DNA of 64,000 nt from Adlercreutzia faecimuris (GTDB lineage: Bacteria > Actinomycetota > Coriobacteriia > Coriobacteriales > Eggerthellaceae), in assembly GCF_022669055.1 (NCBI RefSeq), contig NZ_JAJMLW010000003.1:455824-519823 (forward strand), written 5' to 3'. The position numbers were made by a program, and so were the translations under genes. Shown here in pieces: positions 39,167 to 47,121 of this stretch; within the stretch, counting starts at the first letter, position 1; every line of letters begins with the position of its first letter. The notes below the pieces were generated by a model that saw nothing but the letters and a program-made list of their open reading frames with translations, had not been told where the DNA came from and made no database searches.

Positions 39167-39841
39167 ATGATCATCGCGATCGACGGGCCCTCCGGGGCCG
39201 GCAAGTCCACCGTGGCCAAGGCGGTGGCGAAGAAGCTGGGGTTCTCGTGCCTGGACACCGGCGCGATGTACCGCGCCATCGCCTGGCAGGCCGTGGCCGA
39301 CGGCGTGCCCTTCGACGACGACGCCGCGCTCGGGCAGGTGGCGCGCACCCACGAGATCGCCTTCGGGCACGTCGAGGGCGACCCGGTGCCCAAGCGCGTC
39401 TTCATCGGCGGGGTCGAGGTGACCGACGCCATCCGCACCGCCGAGATCGACCGCGCGGTGAGCCCCGTGTCGGCCGCGCCCTCGGTGCGTGAGGCGCTCG
39501 TCGAGCAGCAGCGCCGCATCGGGCGCGCCGGCGACTACGTGGTCGAGGGCCGCGACATCGGCACGGTGGTGTTCCCCGAGGCGCCGGTGAAGGTGTTCCT
39601 CACCGCGTCGGACGAGGAGCGGGCGCACCGCCGCGTGCGCCAGAACGTCGACCGCGGCATCGGCTCCATCGACTACGACGAGGTGCTGGCCGACCTGCGC
39701 CGCCGCGACGAGATCGACTCGAGCCGCGCCACGTCGCCCCTGCGCCCGGCCGACGACGCCGTGCGCCTGGACTCGACGGGGCGCTACATCGAGGATGTGA
39801 TCGACGAGATCTGCGCGCTGGCCGACGAGGCGCGCGCCTAG
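39167..39841 (+). CDS. cmk: Cytidylate kinase
   Basis: 224 residues. Phosphorylates CMP/dCMP. P-loop IDGPSGAGKST at residues 5-15, then LDTGAMYRAIAW, VVEGRDIGTVVFP and DEIDSSRATSPLRPADDAV, matching Cmk nucleotide-monophosphate and lid regions. Directly abuts aroA, as in many Gram-positive genomes; plsC, ispH and der follow in the order typical of this lineage. Confidence 0.97.
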   Translation: MIIAIDGPSGAGKSTVAKAVAKKLGFSCLDTGAMYRAIAWQAVADGVPFDDDAALGQVARTHEIAFGHVEGDPVPKRVFIGGVEVTDAIRTAEIDRAVSPVSAAPSVREALVEQQRRIGRAGDYVVEGRDIGTVVFPEAPVKVFLTASDEERAHRRVRQNVDRGIGSIDYDEVLADLRRRDEIDSSRATSPLRPADDAVRLDSTGRYIEDVIDEICALADEARA

Positions 39842-39996
39842 GGCGGACGGCGCCGCGCCCGGCGCGCGGGTGCGCCGGGCACGGGCGAGGCGCTCTGGGC
39901 GTGCTGCGTCAGGCGGCGACGCGGGCGGGTGCGCCGAGTGCGCCGCGTTGGGCGTGCCGGGCGGCGCGTCGGGCGATGGAAGGGAGGCGGGAGGCC

Positions 39997-40860
39997 GTGA
40001 GCCTGTTCCTGTCATCAGAGCAGATGTGGGACATGCCCCTGGGGGGCACGTCCGACGCCAGGCAGATGCCCCACTGGCTGGGCAACGTCCTGTGGGCGTT
40101 CCTCGGCGCGGTGTTCAAGGTGTGCTTCCGCTACCGGGTGGACAACCGCCAGGCCCTGCGCGGGTTCGCGGGCGAGACGGGCGTCGTCGTCATCGGCAAC
40201 CACACGTCGTTCCTGGACGTGGTGTTCATGTACCTGTCGGCCCGGCCCTCCCAGTGGATCCGCTTCATGGGCCGCGACACCCTCTTCGCCAACGCCCACG
40301 GCCTGGTGGGGCAGATCCTCACGCGCGTGGGCGCCTTCCCCGTCAAGCGCGACTCGGCCGACCGCACCGCCATCAAGCGCGCCGCCGCCATGCTCAAGCG
40401 CGACGAGGTGGTGGGCATCATGCCCGAGGGCACCCGCCGCGGCAAGAGCGACACCGAGCCCGAGCTGCACGCCGGCGCCGCGTTCATCGCCCGCATGGGC
40501 CACGCGCCCATCCTACCCATGACCGTGCGCAACGCCGAGAAGATCAAGGAGAAGGGGCGCTTCTTCCGCTTCCCCAAGGTGACGATCGAGTACGGCAGCC
40601 CGCTGCTCCTGGGCGACTTCGACTTCCTGCCGAAGGACGAGCGGCTCGAGGGCTGCACCTGGTACGCCATGCGCGAGGTCTTCGCGCTGTCGCTGCGCAT
40701 CCCCGCCGCCGAGGTGCGCATGGACGAGCTGTTCCCCCACGCCCGCGACTACGCGGCCGTCTTCGCCGAGCACCCGGTGCCGACCCACACCACCGAGGAG
40801 ATCGTGGCCGGCATCCGCGCCCAGCGCGCCGCCCGCGAGCAGGCCGCCGCCGACGCATAG
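39997..40860 (+). CDS. 1-acyl-sn-glycerol-3-phosphate acyltransferase-like (PlsC family)
   Basis: 287 residues; GTG at 39997 chosen for AGGGAGG 9 bases upstream; an ATG at 39976 is an alternative. The acyltransferase motifs are in order: GNHTSFLDVV (HX4D), ITRVGAFPV-like region (LTRVGAFPVKRDSAD), GIMPEGTRRGKSD and APILPMTV. It probably adds the second acyl chain to lysophosphatidate at the inner membrane. After it comes a 1.1-kb repeat-filled gap before ispH, which in relatives usually follows closely. Confidence 0.9.
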   Translation: MSLFLSSEQMWDMPLGGTSDARQMPHWLGNVLWAFLGAVFKVCFRYRVDNRQALRGFAGETGVVVIGNHTSFLDVVFMYLSARPSQWIRFMGRDTLFANAHGLVGQILTRVGAFPVKRDSADRTAIKRAAAMLKRDEVVGIMPEGTRRGKSDTEPELHAGAAFIARMGHAPILPMTVRNAEKIKEKGRFFRFPKVTIEYGSPLLLGDFDFLPKDERLEGCTWYAMREVFALSLRIPAAEVRMDELFPHARDYAAVFAEHPVPTHTTEEIVAGIRAQRAAREQAAADA

Positions 40861-40955
40861 CCCCAAGCCCGCGGGCGTCTCGCGGAGCACTGCGGGCGCG
40901 GAGCCTGAGGCGCGCGGGCGGCCCGTCGGCGGGGGGGGATTGGCGGCGACGAGGT

Positions 40956-41119
40956 GATTTCTGGCCGTTTTGGCCATGAATTCCGCAGCGAAGGAGCGCT
41001 TCGGCGGCGCAGGGCCTCTTCTTCGCGCGCACGACCTGGGAAAACTCCGCGATGGCGAGCAGGGGAGGGGGGTTGCCCGCTAGACATCGCGGAATTCATG
41101 GCCAAAACGGCCAGAAATC
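40956..41119. repeat. Long inverted repeat A (31-base perfect arms)
   Basis: Left arm 40956-40986 (begins GATTTCTGGCCGTTTTGGCC) and right arm 41089-41119 are exact reverse complements with a 102-base loop. A related pair with the same arm sequence occurs at 49464-49608. No transposase is associated; it resembles a miniature inverted-repeat element or a large RNA hairpin. Confidence 0.9.
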
Positions 41120-41167
41120 CCGTCTCCCGCCTTGTTCTGCGTAGGCGTCCCTTGCGTCCTCCGAAAG

Positions 41168-41600
41168 CACGCCGGACGCATGCGTATCGTGAGGGCCCTC
41201 GCGTGCAGCGGTAATGTCCGTCCGTGGATTCGGGGGAGCCCCCGCTTCGCCTATGTCGCCCCATTCCCGCGTAGCCGGCCGCCCCGTTCCCGTCTGCGTT
41301 CCTCCATTCCCGTAAGCGCGCCGGGTGCATGCGCATCGTGAGGGTCATCGCGTACAGCGGTAATGTCCGTCCGTGGATTCGTGGGATCCTCCGCACGCAG
41401 CGGTTGCGCCTGCGGATTCGGGCTCAGTCGGCTGTCGTGTGCCGCGTCGCCTCTGTCGCGCTTCTATGCCCCCATGCCCGCGCAACTCGCCGTTCCGTGC
41501 CTGCGCTGCGTCCCCTCCATTCTCGAGAGCGCGCCGGGTGTATGCGTGTCGTGGGAGCCCTCGCGCGCAGCGGGAGCGCCTGCGGATTCGGGAGAGCCCA
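41168..41600 (+). repeat. Three diverged direct repeats
   Basis: Each copy runs roughly CGCCGGGTGCATGCGTATCG, then a GAGGGCCCTCGCG-like part, CAGCGG, and ends GTGGATTCGGG or GCGGATTCGGG. Copies begin near 41168, 41321 and 41531 (periods about 153 and 210). Copies 1 and 2 share GCGGTAATGTCCGTCCGTGG exactly; copy 3 is more diverged. Confidence 0.75.
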
Positions 41601-41628
41601 TGCGTCCGCCTCCGCGGGCGATGGAAGG

Positions 41629-41827
41629 GGTGATATCCCGTATTTTTTGGCAAGATCTGCCCGAAACCCCGCGATATCACATCGTCATGCTGGAAAATGC
41701 GACTTATCACACCGCCGCGTGGGCAGCTTGGAAGGCCGGGAAGGCGTGCCGGGGCGTTTCGCCTGGAAAGAGCCGCGGCTAACTTCCCAGCGCGCCGAAT
41801 CGCGGTGCTTTTCGGTGTGATAAGTCG
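41629..41827. repeat. Inverted repeats with TGATATC / ACTTATCACA cores
   Basis: GTGATATC (around 41630) and GATATCAC (around 41673) form an inverted pair; CGACTTATCACACCG (41700-41714) and CGGTGTGATAAGTCG (41813-41827) are perfect reverse complements 98 bases apart. The second pair encloses a GC-rich segment. Function unknown. Confidence 0.75.
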
Positions 41828-41986
41828 AGAAAAGCGGCAGCGGCGCCGAGGCGGCGTGCGCTGACAGGCGGGTCGACGGCGGCTCCAGGGAGGGATGCGC
41901 TGTCGAGCGGGGCGGCGGGCGCGCCGAGGCGGGGCCGCCGCCGAGGATGCCGGGCCGACCCGGCCAGTTGGGCGAAGGGAGCAGCC

Positions 41987-43102
41987 ATGGAGGTCATACG
42001 CGCGGGCAAGGCGGGGGCGTGCTACGGGGTGCAGCGGGCCCTCGACATGGCCGACGAGGTGCTGGCCGCGGGCGGGCGCGCCTACACGCTCGGGCCGCTC
42101 ATCCACAACCCGCAGGTGGTGGCCGACCTGGCCGCCCGCGGCGCCGAGGCCGTGGGGTCGGTGGGGGAGGTGGCCGCCCGCGAGGCGGCCCTGGCGCCTG
42201 GCGGCGCGCCCGCCCGCCGAGACGCCCGCGACGCCGACGCATCCGCCCCCGCCCTCGTCGGCGCGGCCCCGGCCGGCGCCGCGCCGAGCGCATCTGCGCC
42301 CGCCGTCCCGCACGGGGGCGGGATGGCCGCGGGCGTGCTCGAGGCGCTCTGGGCCGACGCCGCCCCTGCCGCTGCCCTCGCCGACGCGCCTGCTTCCGCG
42401 TCTGCCGCCCCTGCCGACGCCGCCCCCGCGACGCCCAACGCACCCGCCGGTGCGCCCGCGTCGGTGGTCATCCGCAGCCACGGGGTGACGCCGGACGTGC
42501 TCGACGCCGTGGAGGAGGCCGGCTTCACGTTGGTGGACGCCACGTGCCCGCACGTGTCCCGCGCCCAGCACGCCGCCGCCGAGCTCGCCCGCGCGGGCTG
42601 CCGCGTGGTGGTGCTGGGCGAGGCGCGTCATCCCGAGGTGGAGGGGCTGACCGCCTGGGCGCGCGAGGCCGGCGGCAAGGTGGACGTGGTGGCCGGTCCC
42701 GACGACATCCCCGAGGGGCTCTACGATCCCATCGGCGTGGTGGCCCAGACCACCCAGCGTCGCGAGAACCTCGACGCAGTGGTGGCCGCCTTGCGCGAGC
42801 GCGGGCTCGACCCGCTGGTGAAGAACACCATCTGCTCGGCCACGGGCCAGCGCCAGCAGGCGGCCGCCGAGCTGGCCGGCACGGTGGACGCCATGGTGGT
42901 CATCGGCGGGCGCAACTCGTCGAACACGACGCGCCTGGCCGAGATCTGCGCCCAGGGCTGCCCGCGCGCCTTCCACATCGAGTCCGCTGACGAGCTCGAC
43001 CCCGCCTGGTTCTCCGGCTGCGCCCGCGTCGGCGTCACCGCCGGCGCCTCCACCCCCGAAGACCAGATAGCCGCCGTGGAGGCCCGTCTCCGCAGTCTGT
43101 AG
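41987..43102 (+). CDS. ispH: 4-hydroxy-3-methylbut-2-enyl diphosphate reductase with low-complexity insertion
   Basis: 371 residues, versus about 280-320 for the family. Last enzyme of the MEP isoprenoid pathway, a [4Fe-4S] protein. The cluster ligands are Cys12 (AGACYGVQRAL), Cys187 (VDATCPHVSRAQ) and Cys283 (NTICSATGQRQ); His40 (LIHNPQVV) and SHGV (His165) line the substrate site. Residues about 66-158 are an Ala/Pro/Asp-rich insertion with no family counterpart, placed between the first and second structural repeats. ATG at 41987 after GAAGGGAG. Confidence 0.95.
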   Translation: MEVIRAGKAGACYGVQRALDMADEVLAAGGRAYTLGPLIHNPQVVADLAARGAEAVGSVGEVAAREAALAPGGAPARRDARDADASAPALVGAAPAGAAPSASAPAVPHGGGMAAGVLEALWADAAPAAALADAPASASAAPADAAPATPNAPAGAPASVVIRSHGVTPDVLDAVEEAGFTLVDATCPHVSRAQHAAAELARAGCRVVVLGEARHPEVEGLTAWAREAGGKVDVVAGPDDIPEGLYDPIGVVAQTTQRRENLDAVVAALRERGLDPLVKNTICSATGQRQQAAAELAGTVDAMVVIGGRNSSNTTRLAEICAQGCPRAFHIESADELDPAWFSGCARVGVTAGASTPEDQIAAVEARLRSL

Positions 43103-43243
43103 GCGCCGCCGACTGGACGGCTGGGCGCTCGTGCCGGCCCCGCGCCTGCGCGCCTCCCGCCTGCGCGTCGACGGCGTGCGTGCCGCGGTGCCGCGGCCGC
43201 GCGGACGGCGCCTCGCCGGAGCCTGGCGATGCGGGCGATGGCC

Positions 43244-43255
43244 TATACTGGGCGG
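43244..43255 (+). promoter_or_regulatory. Candidate promoter of the GNAT gene
   Basis: TATACT followed by GGGCGG (43244-43255), 24 bases before the start codon; another instance of the -10 plus GGGCGG module. Confidence 0.45.
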
Positions 43256-43278
43256 GTACCCGCGAGAAGGAGCCTCCC

Positions 43279-43878
43279 ATGCCCGAGCGTCACCCCGCCG
43301 ATCCCGCCTTCGCCATCGCGCCCGCGGACGCCGCTGCCCTCGGGCCGGCGGGCACGGACGCGCTCGTCGACGAGCTGATGGCGCTCTACGCCGCGGCGCA
43401 GGAGGCTGCGGCCGGCACCGACAACGACCCGCGGTGGGCTATGGGCGTCCACCCCTCCCGCGCCATGCTCGCCGACGCGATCGCCGGGGGCGGTCTCATC
43501 GCGGCCCGCGAGGGCGGGCGCGCGGAGCGCCTGGCCGGCGCGCTCATCCTGAACGGGGAGTGCGCGCCCGGCTACGAGGCGGTACCCTGGGGCGTCGACG
43601 CGATCGCCGGCGAGGTGGCCGTCGTCCACCTGCTGGCCGTGCGCCCCGACCTGCGCGGCCGCGGGCTGATGCGCGCGCTCATGGGGGCCGCGGCCCAGGC
43701 GGCGCGCGCCCGCGGCTGCCGCGTCATCCGCCTGGACACCCTCGTGGGCAACGTGGGCGCCCAGCGCGCCTACGAGCGCCTCGGCCTCGCCTGTCGCGGC
43801 GCCCACCGCCTGGCCTACGACGCCAACTACGACAACCCCGCCGAGCCCAACTTCGTCCTCTACGAGTGGGAGCTGTAG
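43279..43878 (+). CDS. GNAT family N-acetyltransferase
   Basis: 199 residues; ATG at 43279 after AGAAGGAGCC. The acetyl-CoA motif A is visible as VVHLLAVRPDLRGRGLMRAL (RxxGxG/A type), followed by GCRVIRLDTLVGNVGAQRAYERL and a typical C-terminal NFVLYEWEL. The acetyl acceptor cannot be predicted. It probably has its own promoter and is followed by an inverted repeat. Confidence 0.9.
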   Translation: MPERHPADPAFAIAPADAAALGPAGTDALVDELMALYAAAQEAAAGTDNDPRWAMGVHPSRAMLADAIAGGGLIAAREGGRAERLAGALILNGECAPGYEAVPWGVDAIAGEVAVVHLLAVRPDLRGRGLMRALMGAAAQAARARGCRVIRLDTLVGNVGAQRAYERLGLACRGAHRLAYDANYDNPAEPNFVLYEWEL

Positions 43879-43900
43879 GGAGAACTCGGCAAACACGCGC

Positions 43901-44061
43901 CTCTCTGCAAATCGCGACGGTTCTGCACTCGCGGTGAGCCGTTGGAGGCGCCTTTGCGCCGTAAGGAATTTTGCTGACCTGGGGTTTTGTTCGCAACCAT
44001 CCGGGCGTCGCGCTGGCAGACTTCGTGAAGACGGTGCAAAACCGCCGCGATTTGCAAAGAG
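43901..44061. repeat. Inverted repeat C around TGCAAATCGCG
   Basis: Left arm 43901-43928 and right arm 44034-44061 are reverse complements with three mismatches in 28 (cores CTGCAAATCGCGACGGTTCT and its partner). The loop of 105 bases has no gene. It lies between the GNAT stop and the DUF512 promoter. Confidence 0.85.
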
Positions 44062-44108
44062 GGCGTCCGATTGCGATGACGTCGGCGCGCCCGGGGCGTG
44101 CGAACCGG

Positions 44109-44114
44109 TATAAT
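44109..44114 (+). promoter_or_regulatory. -10 box giving a probable leaderless DUF512 mRNA
   Basis: A perfect TATAAT ends 7 bases before the ATG at 44122, so transcription should begin at or next to the start codon. No Shine-Dalgarno lies between them. Confidence 0.6.
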
Positions 44115-44121
44115 CGCGGCC

Positions 44122-45723
44122 ATGGCGATCTATCCCACAGACGACATCGAGCGGCAGGCGGCGCGCGACGCGGCCCGGGCCGGCGCGCCCGGCGCCCCGG
44201 ACGCCCCGGGCGACCCGACGGCCTGTCCGGCCCCCACCCCGGACGCGCTCGACCCCGCCGCCTCGGGCGCGCTCGACCCCGCCGCGCCCGCCGCCCCGCA
44301 CGCCCCGGCGGCCTGCCCGGCCCCCGCGGCGCCCACGGCCGCCGACCGGGCCGCGGCGGCGCATCCCGGGCCCGCGGCGCTCATCGCGGCGGTCGAGGAG
44401 GGCTCCCCGGCGTGGGAGGTCGGCCTGGAGCCCGGCTGCTACCTCACCTCCGTGGACGGCGCGCCCCTGCGCGACATCGTCGACTGGCGCTGGCTCGCCT
44501 GCGACGAGACCGTGCGCGTGGGCTACATCGACCTCGACGGTGAGGAGGGCGAGGTCGAGCTCGAGCGCGCGTGCGGCCAGGACTGGGGCGTCACGTTCCA
44601 GGGCGTCGTCTTCGACCGCGTGCGCCTGTGCCGCAACGCCTGCGTGTTCTGCTTCATGCGGCAGCTGCCCGAGGGTAGCCGCGCCTCGCTCAGCCTGCGC
44701 GACGACGACTTCCGCCTGAGCTTTCTGGCCGGCACCTTCGTCACGCTCACCAACCTCACGGCCGACGACGAGGCGCGCATCGTCGAGCAGCGCATGAGCC
44801 CCCTGCGCGTGAGCCTCCATGCCTCCGACCCCGACCTGCGCCGGCGCATGATCGGACGGCACGCCCAGCACGGCCTGGACGCGCTCGAGCGGCTGCTCGC
44901 CGCCGGCATCGAGGCGCACTGCCAGATCGTGCTCATGCCGGGCGTCAACGACGGCGACGCCCTGCGCGAGACGCTCGCGTGGGCCTACGCGCGCCCCGGC
45001 ATCGTGGACGTCGGCATCGTGCCGCTCGGCTACACGCGCCACCAGGAGCGCCTCGAGCGCAGCTTCGACGCGCCCGACGCCGCCGCGGCCGTGCTCGCCG
45101 ACATCGAGCCCTTCCAGCGCCGGGCGCTGGCCGAGCGCGGCACGCCGTGGGTCTTCGCCGCCGACGAGTTCTACCGCAACGCCTACCTCGCCGACACCCC
45201 GGCCCACGTCCCGCCGGCCGCGGACTACGGCGACTTCAGCCTGTTCGAGGACGGCATCGGCATCATCCGCTCCTACGTCGACGACTTCGCCGCCGCCTGC
45301 GAGGGCGGTCTGGCCGCGCGCGCCGCGGCCGCCATCGACGCGGCCGGGCGCCCCGTGCGCCTGGTGGTGGGTGAGGCCATGCAGCCCTGGCTCGACGCGC
45401 TCTTGGCGGAAAGTCCGCTTGCGGGCCGCGTCGTGCCCCTCACGGTGCGCAACCGCTTCTACGGCGGCAACGTCACCGTGACCGGCCTGCTCGCCGGCCG
45501 CGACATCGCCGCCGCCATCCGCGCGGAGGGGGCGGGCGGCTCCCCGTCCCCCCTCTACGTCGTCCCGCGCGTCATCCTGAACGACGCCGGCGTCACCCTC
45601 GATGACATGACCGTGCCGTCTGTGGAGAAGGAGGCGGGCGCGCCGCTCGCCGTGGTATCCTGTAACCCCCAGGAATACCTGACCGAGATCATCGCCCTTC
45701 TGGCCGCGCCGGACGCCTGCTAG
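44122..45723 (+). CDS. DUF512 family iron-sulfur protein (PDZ + radical-SAM-like)
   Basis: 533 residues, about 80 more than usual. ATG at 44122 is just after a TATAAT box. Residues 15-84 are Ala/Pro/Asp-rich low complexity. Then comes a PDZ-like domain (GSPAWEVGLEPGCYLTSVDG), the cysteine cluster CRNACVFCFMRQLP (C170, C174, C177) of a radical-SAM-type [4Fe-4S] site, a TIM-barrel part (LRVSLHASDPDLRRRMIG, QIVLMPGVNDG) and the DUF512 domain (VPLTVRNRFYGGNVTVTGLL). It typically sits directly before der. The molecular function is unknown. Confidence 0.92.
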   Translation: MAIYPTDDIERQAARDAARAGAPGAPDAPGDPTACPAPTPDALDPAASGALDPAAPAAPHAPAACPAPAAPTAADRAAAAHPGPAALIAAVEEGSPAWEVGLEPGCYLTSVDGAPLRDIVDWRWLACDETVRVGYIDLDGEEGEVELERACGQDWGVTFQGVVFDRVRLCRNACVFCFMRQLPEGSRASLSLRDDDFRLSFLAGTFVTLTNLTADDEARIVEQRMSPLRVSLHASDPDLRRRMIGRHAQHGLDALERLLAAGIEAHCQIVLMPGVNDGDALRETLAWAYARPGIVDVGIVPLGYTRHQERLERSFDAPDAAAAVLADIEPFQRRALAERGTPWVFAADEFYRNAYLADTPAHVPPAADYGDFSLFEDGIGIIRSYVDDFAAACEGGLAARAAAAIDAAGRPVRLVVGEAMQPWLDALLAESPLAGRVVPLTVRNRFYGGNVTVTGLLAGRDIAAAIRAEGAGGSPSPLYVVPRVILNDAGVTLDDMTVPSVEKEAGAPLAVVSCNPQEYLTEIIALLAAPDAC

Positions 45724-45766
45724 GCGGCCGCCCGCGCCGGAGGGGCGCCGTACGTGAGGACACGCC

Positions 45767-47080
45767 ATGGCACTTCCCATCGTCGCCGTCGTGGGCCGCC
45801 CCAACGTGGGCAAGTCCACGCTCGTGAACCGCATCGCCCAGGTGGACGAGGCCATCGTCCACGAGATGCGCGGCGTCACCCGCGACCGCTCCTACCACAC
45901 CGCCGACTGGAACGGCGTCGACTTCACCCTCATCGACACCGGCGGCATCGAGATGGGCGGCGACGACGCCTTCCAGGGATCCATCACCGCCCAGGCCTTC
46001 GAGGCCACGCGCGAGGCCGACGTCATCATCTTCCTCGTGGACGGCCGCACGGGCATCAACGCCGACGACGAGGAGGTGGCGCGCATCCTGCGCAAGTCGT
46101 CCAAGCCCATCTTCCTGGCCGTCAACAAGATGGACAACCCGGCGCGCGAGGACGGGCTGTGGGAGTTCTACCAGCTCGGGCTCGGCGACCCGTGGCCCGT
46201 GAGCGCCATGCACGGCCACGGCACGGGCGACATCCTCGACGAGGTGGTGGCCGAGCTGCGCAAGCTCGACCTGGAGCCCCACGAGGAGGTCCCGGCGATC
46301 AACGTGGCCATCATCGGCCGCCCCAACGCGGGGAAGAGCTCGCTCACCAACAAGCTCACCAACAACGAGCGCTCCATCGTGTCGGACGTGGCCGGCACCA
46401 CCCGCGACGCCATCGACACGCTGGTCGAGCACGACGGCGAGCTCTACCGCATCGTCGACACGGCGGGCCTGCGCCGCAAGAGCCAGATCGACCAGGACGT
46501 GGAGTACTACGGCTTCGTCCGCGCCATGCGCGCCATCGACCGCGCCGACGTGGCGCTGCTCGTCATCGACGGCTCCATCGGGCTGACCAACGAGGACCAG
46601 CGCGTGGCGGGCTACGCCGCCGAGCGCGGCTGCGCCATGGTGATCGTGCTCAACAAGTGGGACCTGGTGGAGGGCCCCGAGGCTAAGGCCGACATCCGCG
46701 AGCGCATCGAGGACCGCATGACCTTCGTCGGCTACGCGCCGGTGGTGGCCGTCTGCGCGCTCACCGGCAAGAAGGTCGACCGCATCTGGACGCTCATCGA
46801 CGAGGCCTACGCCAACTACGCCAAGACCATCCCCACCGCCCAGCTCAACAACTTCCTGTCGGGCATCCGCGAGAGCGGCCACACCATATCCAAGGGCAAG
46901 GCCATCCTGCGCATGAAGTATGTCACGCAGACGTCGACGTGCCCGCCGCAGTTCACCTTCTTCTGCAACCGCCCCGACATCGTGGACGACAACTACGAGC
47001 GCTACCTCGAGAACCGCCTGCGCCAGGCCTTCGACCTGACGGGCACCCCCATCCGCCTCAAGTTCAAGAAGAAGGACTAG
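45767..47080 (+). CDS. der: Ribosome biogenesis GTPase Der (EngA)
   Basis: 437 residues. Two tandem GTPase domains: GRPNVGKST with DTGG and NKMD, and GRPNAGKSS with DTAG and NKWD, followed by the KH-like domain (TSTCPPQFTFFCNRPDIVDDN, quoted in part). Needed for 50S ribosomal subunit assembly. ATG at 45767, 43 bases after DUF512; plsY and gpsA follow, the standard order. Confidence 0.98.
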   Translation: MALPIVAVVGRPNVGKSTLVNRIAQVDEAIVHEMRGVTRDRSYHTADWNGVDFTLIDTGGIEMGGDDAFQGSITAQAFEATREADVIIFLVDGRTGINADDEEVARILRKSSKPIFLAVNKMDNPAREDGLWEFYQLGLGDPWPVSAMHGHGTGDILDEVVAELRKLDLEPHEEVPAINVAIIGRPNAGKSSLTNKLTNNERSIVSDVAGTTRDAIDTLVEHDGELYRIVDTAGLRRKSQIDQDVEYYGFVRAMRAIDRADVALLVIDGSIGLTNEDQRVAGYAAERGCAMVIVLNKWDLVEGPEAKADIRERIEDRMTFVGYAPVVAVCALTGKKVDRIWTLIDEAYANYAKTIPTAQLNNFLSGIRESGHTISKGKAILRMKYVTQTSTCPPQFTFFCNRPDIVDDNYERYLENRLRQAFDLTGTPIRLKFKKKD

Positions 47081-47121
47081 CCGCGCCCGGCGGTCGGTAA
47101 GAAAGGGAAGGCCCGCGCTTC

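Larger units (their letters stand above)
40861..41986. other. Gene-free block packed with inverted and tandem repeats
   Basis: 1.1 kb between plsC-like and ispH with no credible coding frame on either strand. It contains a 31-base perfect inverted repeat (40956-41119), three diverged copies of a ~70-base direct repeat (near 41168, 41321 and 41531), an inverted GTGATATC pair (41629-41685) and a 15-base perfect inverted repeat (41700-41827). GC content is lower and more even than in the genes around it. The frames that are open here lack recognisable domains. Confidence 0.8.

Noticed and set aside
40956..41119. Inverted repeat A as an insertion sequence
   Set aside because: There is no transposase frame inside and no visible target duplication. 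It is kept as a repeat only.
40954..41820. Several open frames of 60-160 codons in the plsC-ispH gap
   Set aside because: Their peptides merely translate the inverted and direct repeats (for example the recurring EFMAKTARNP) and have no family match or ribosome sites.
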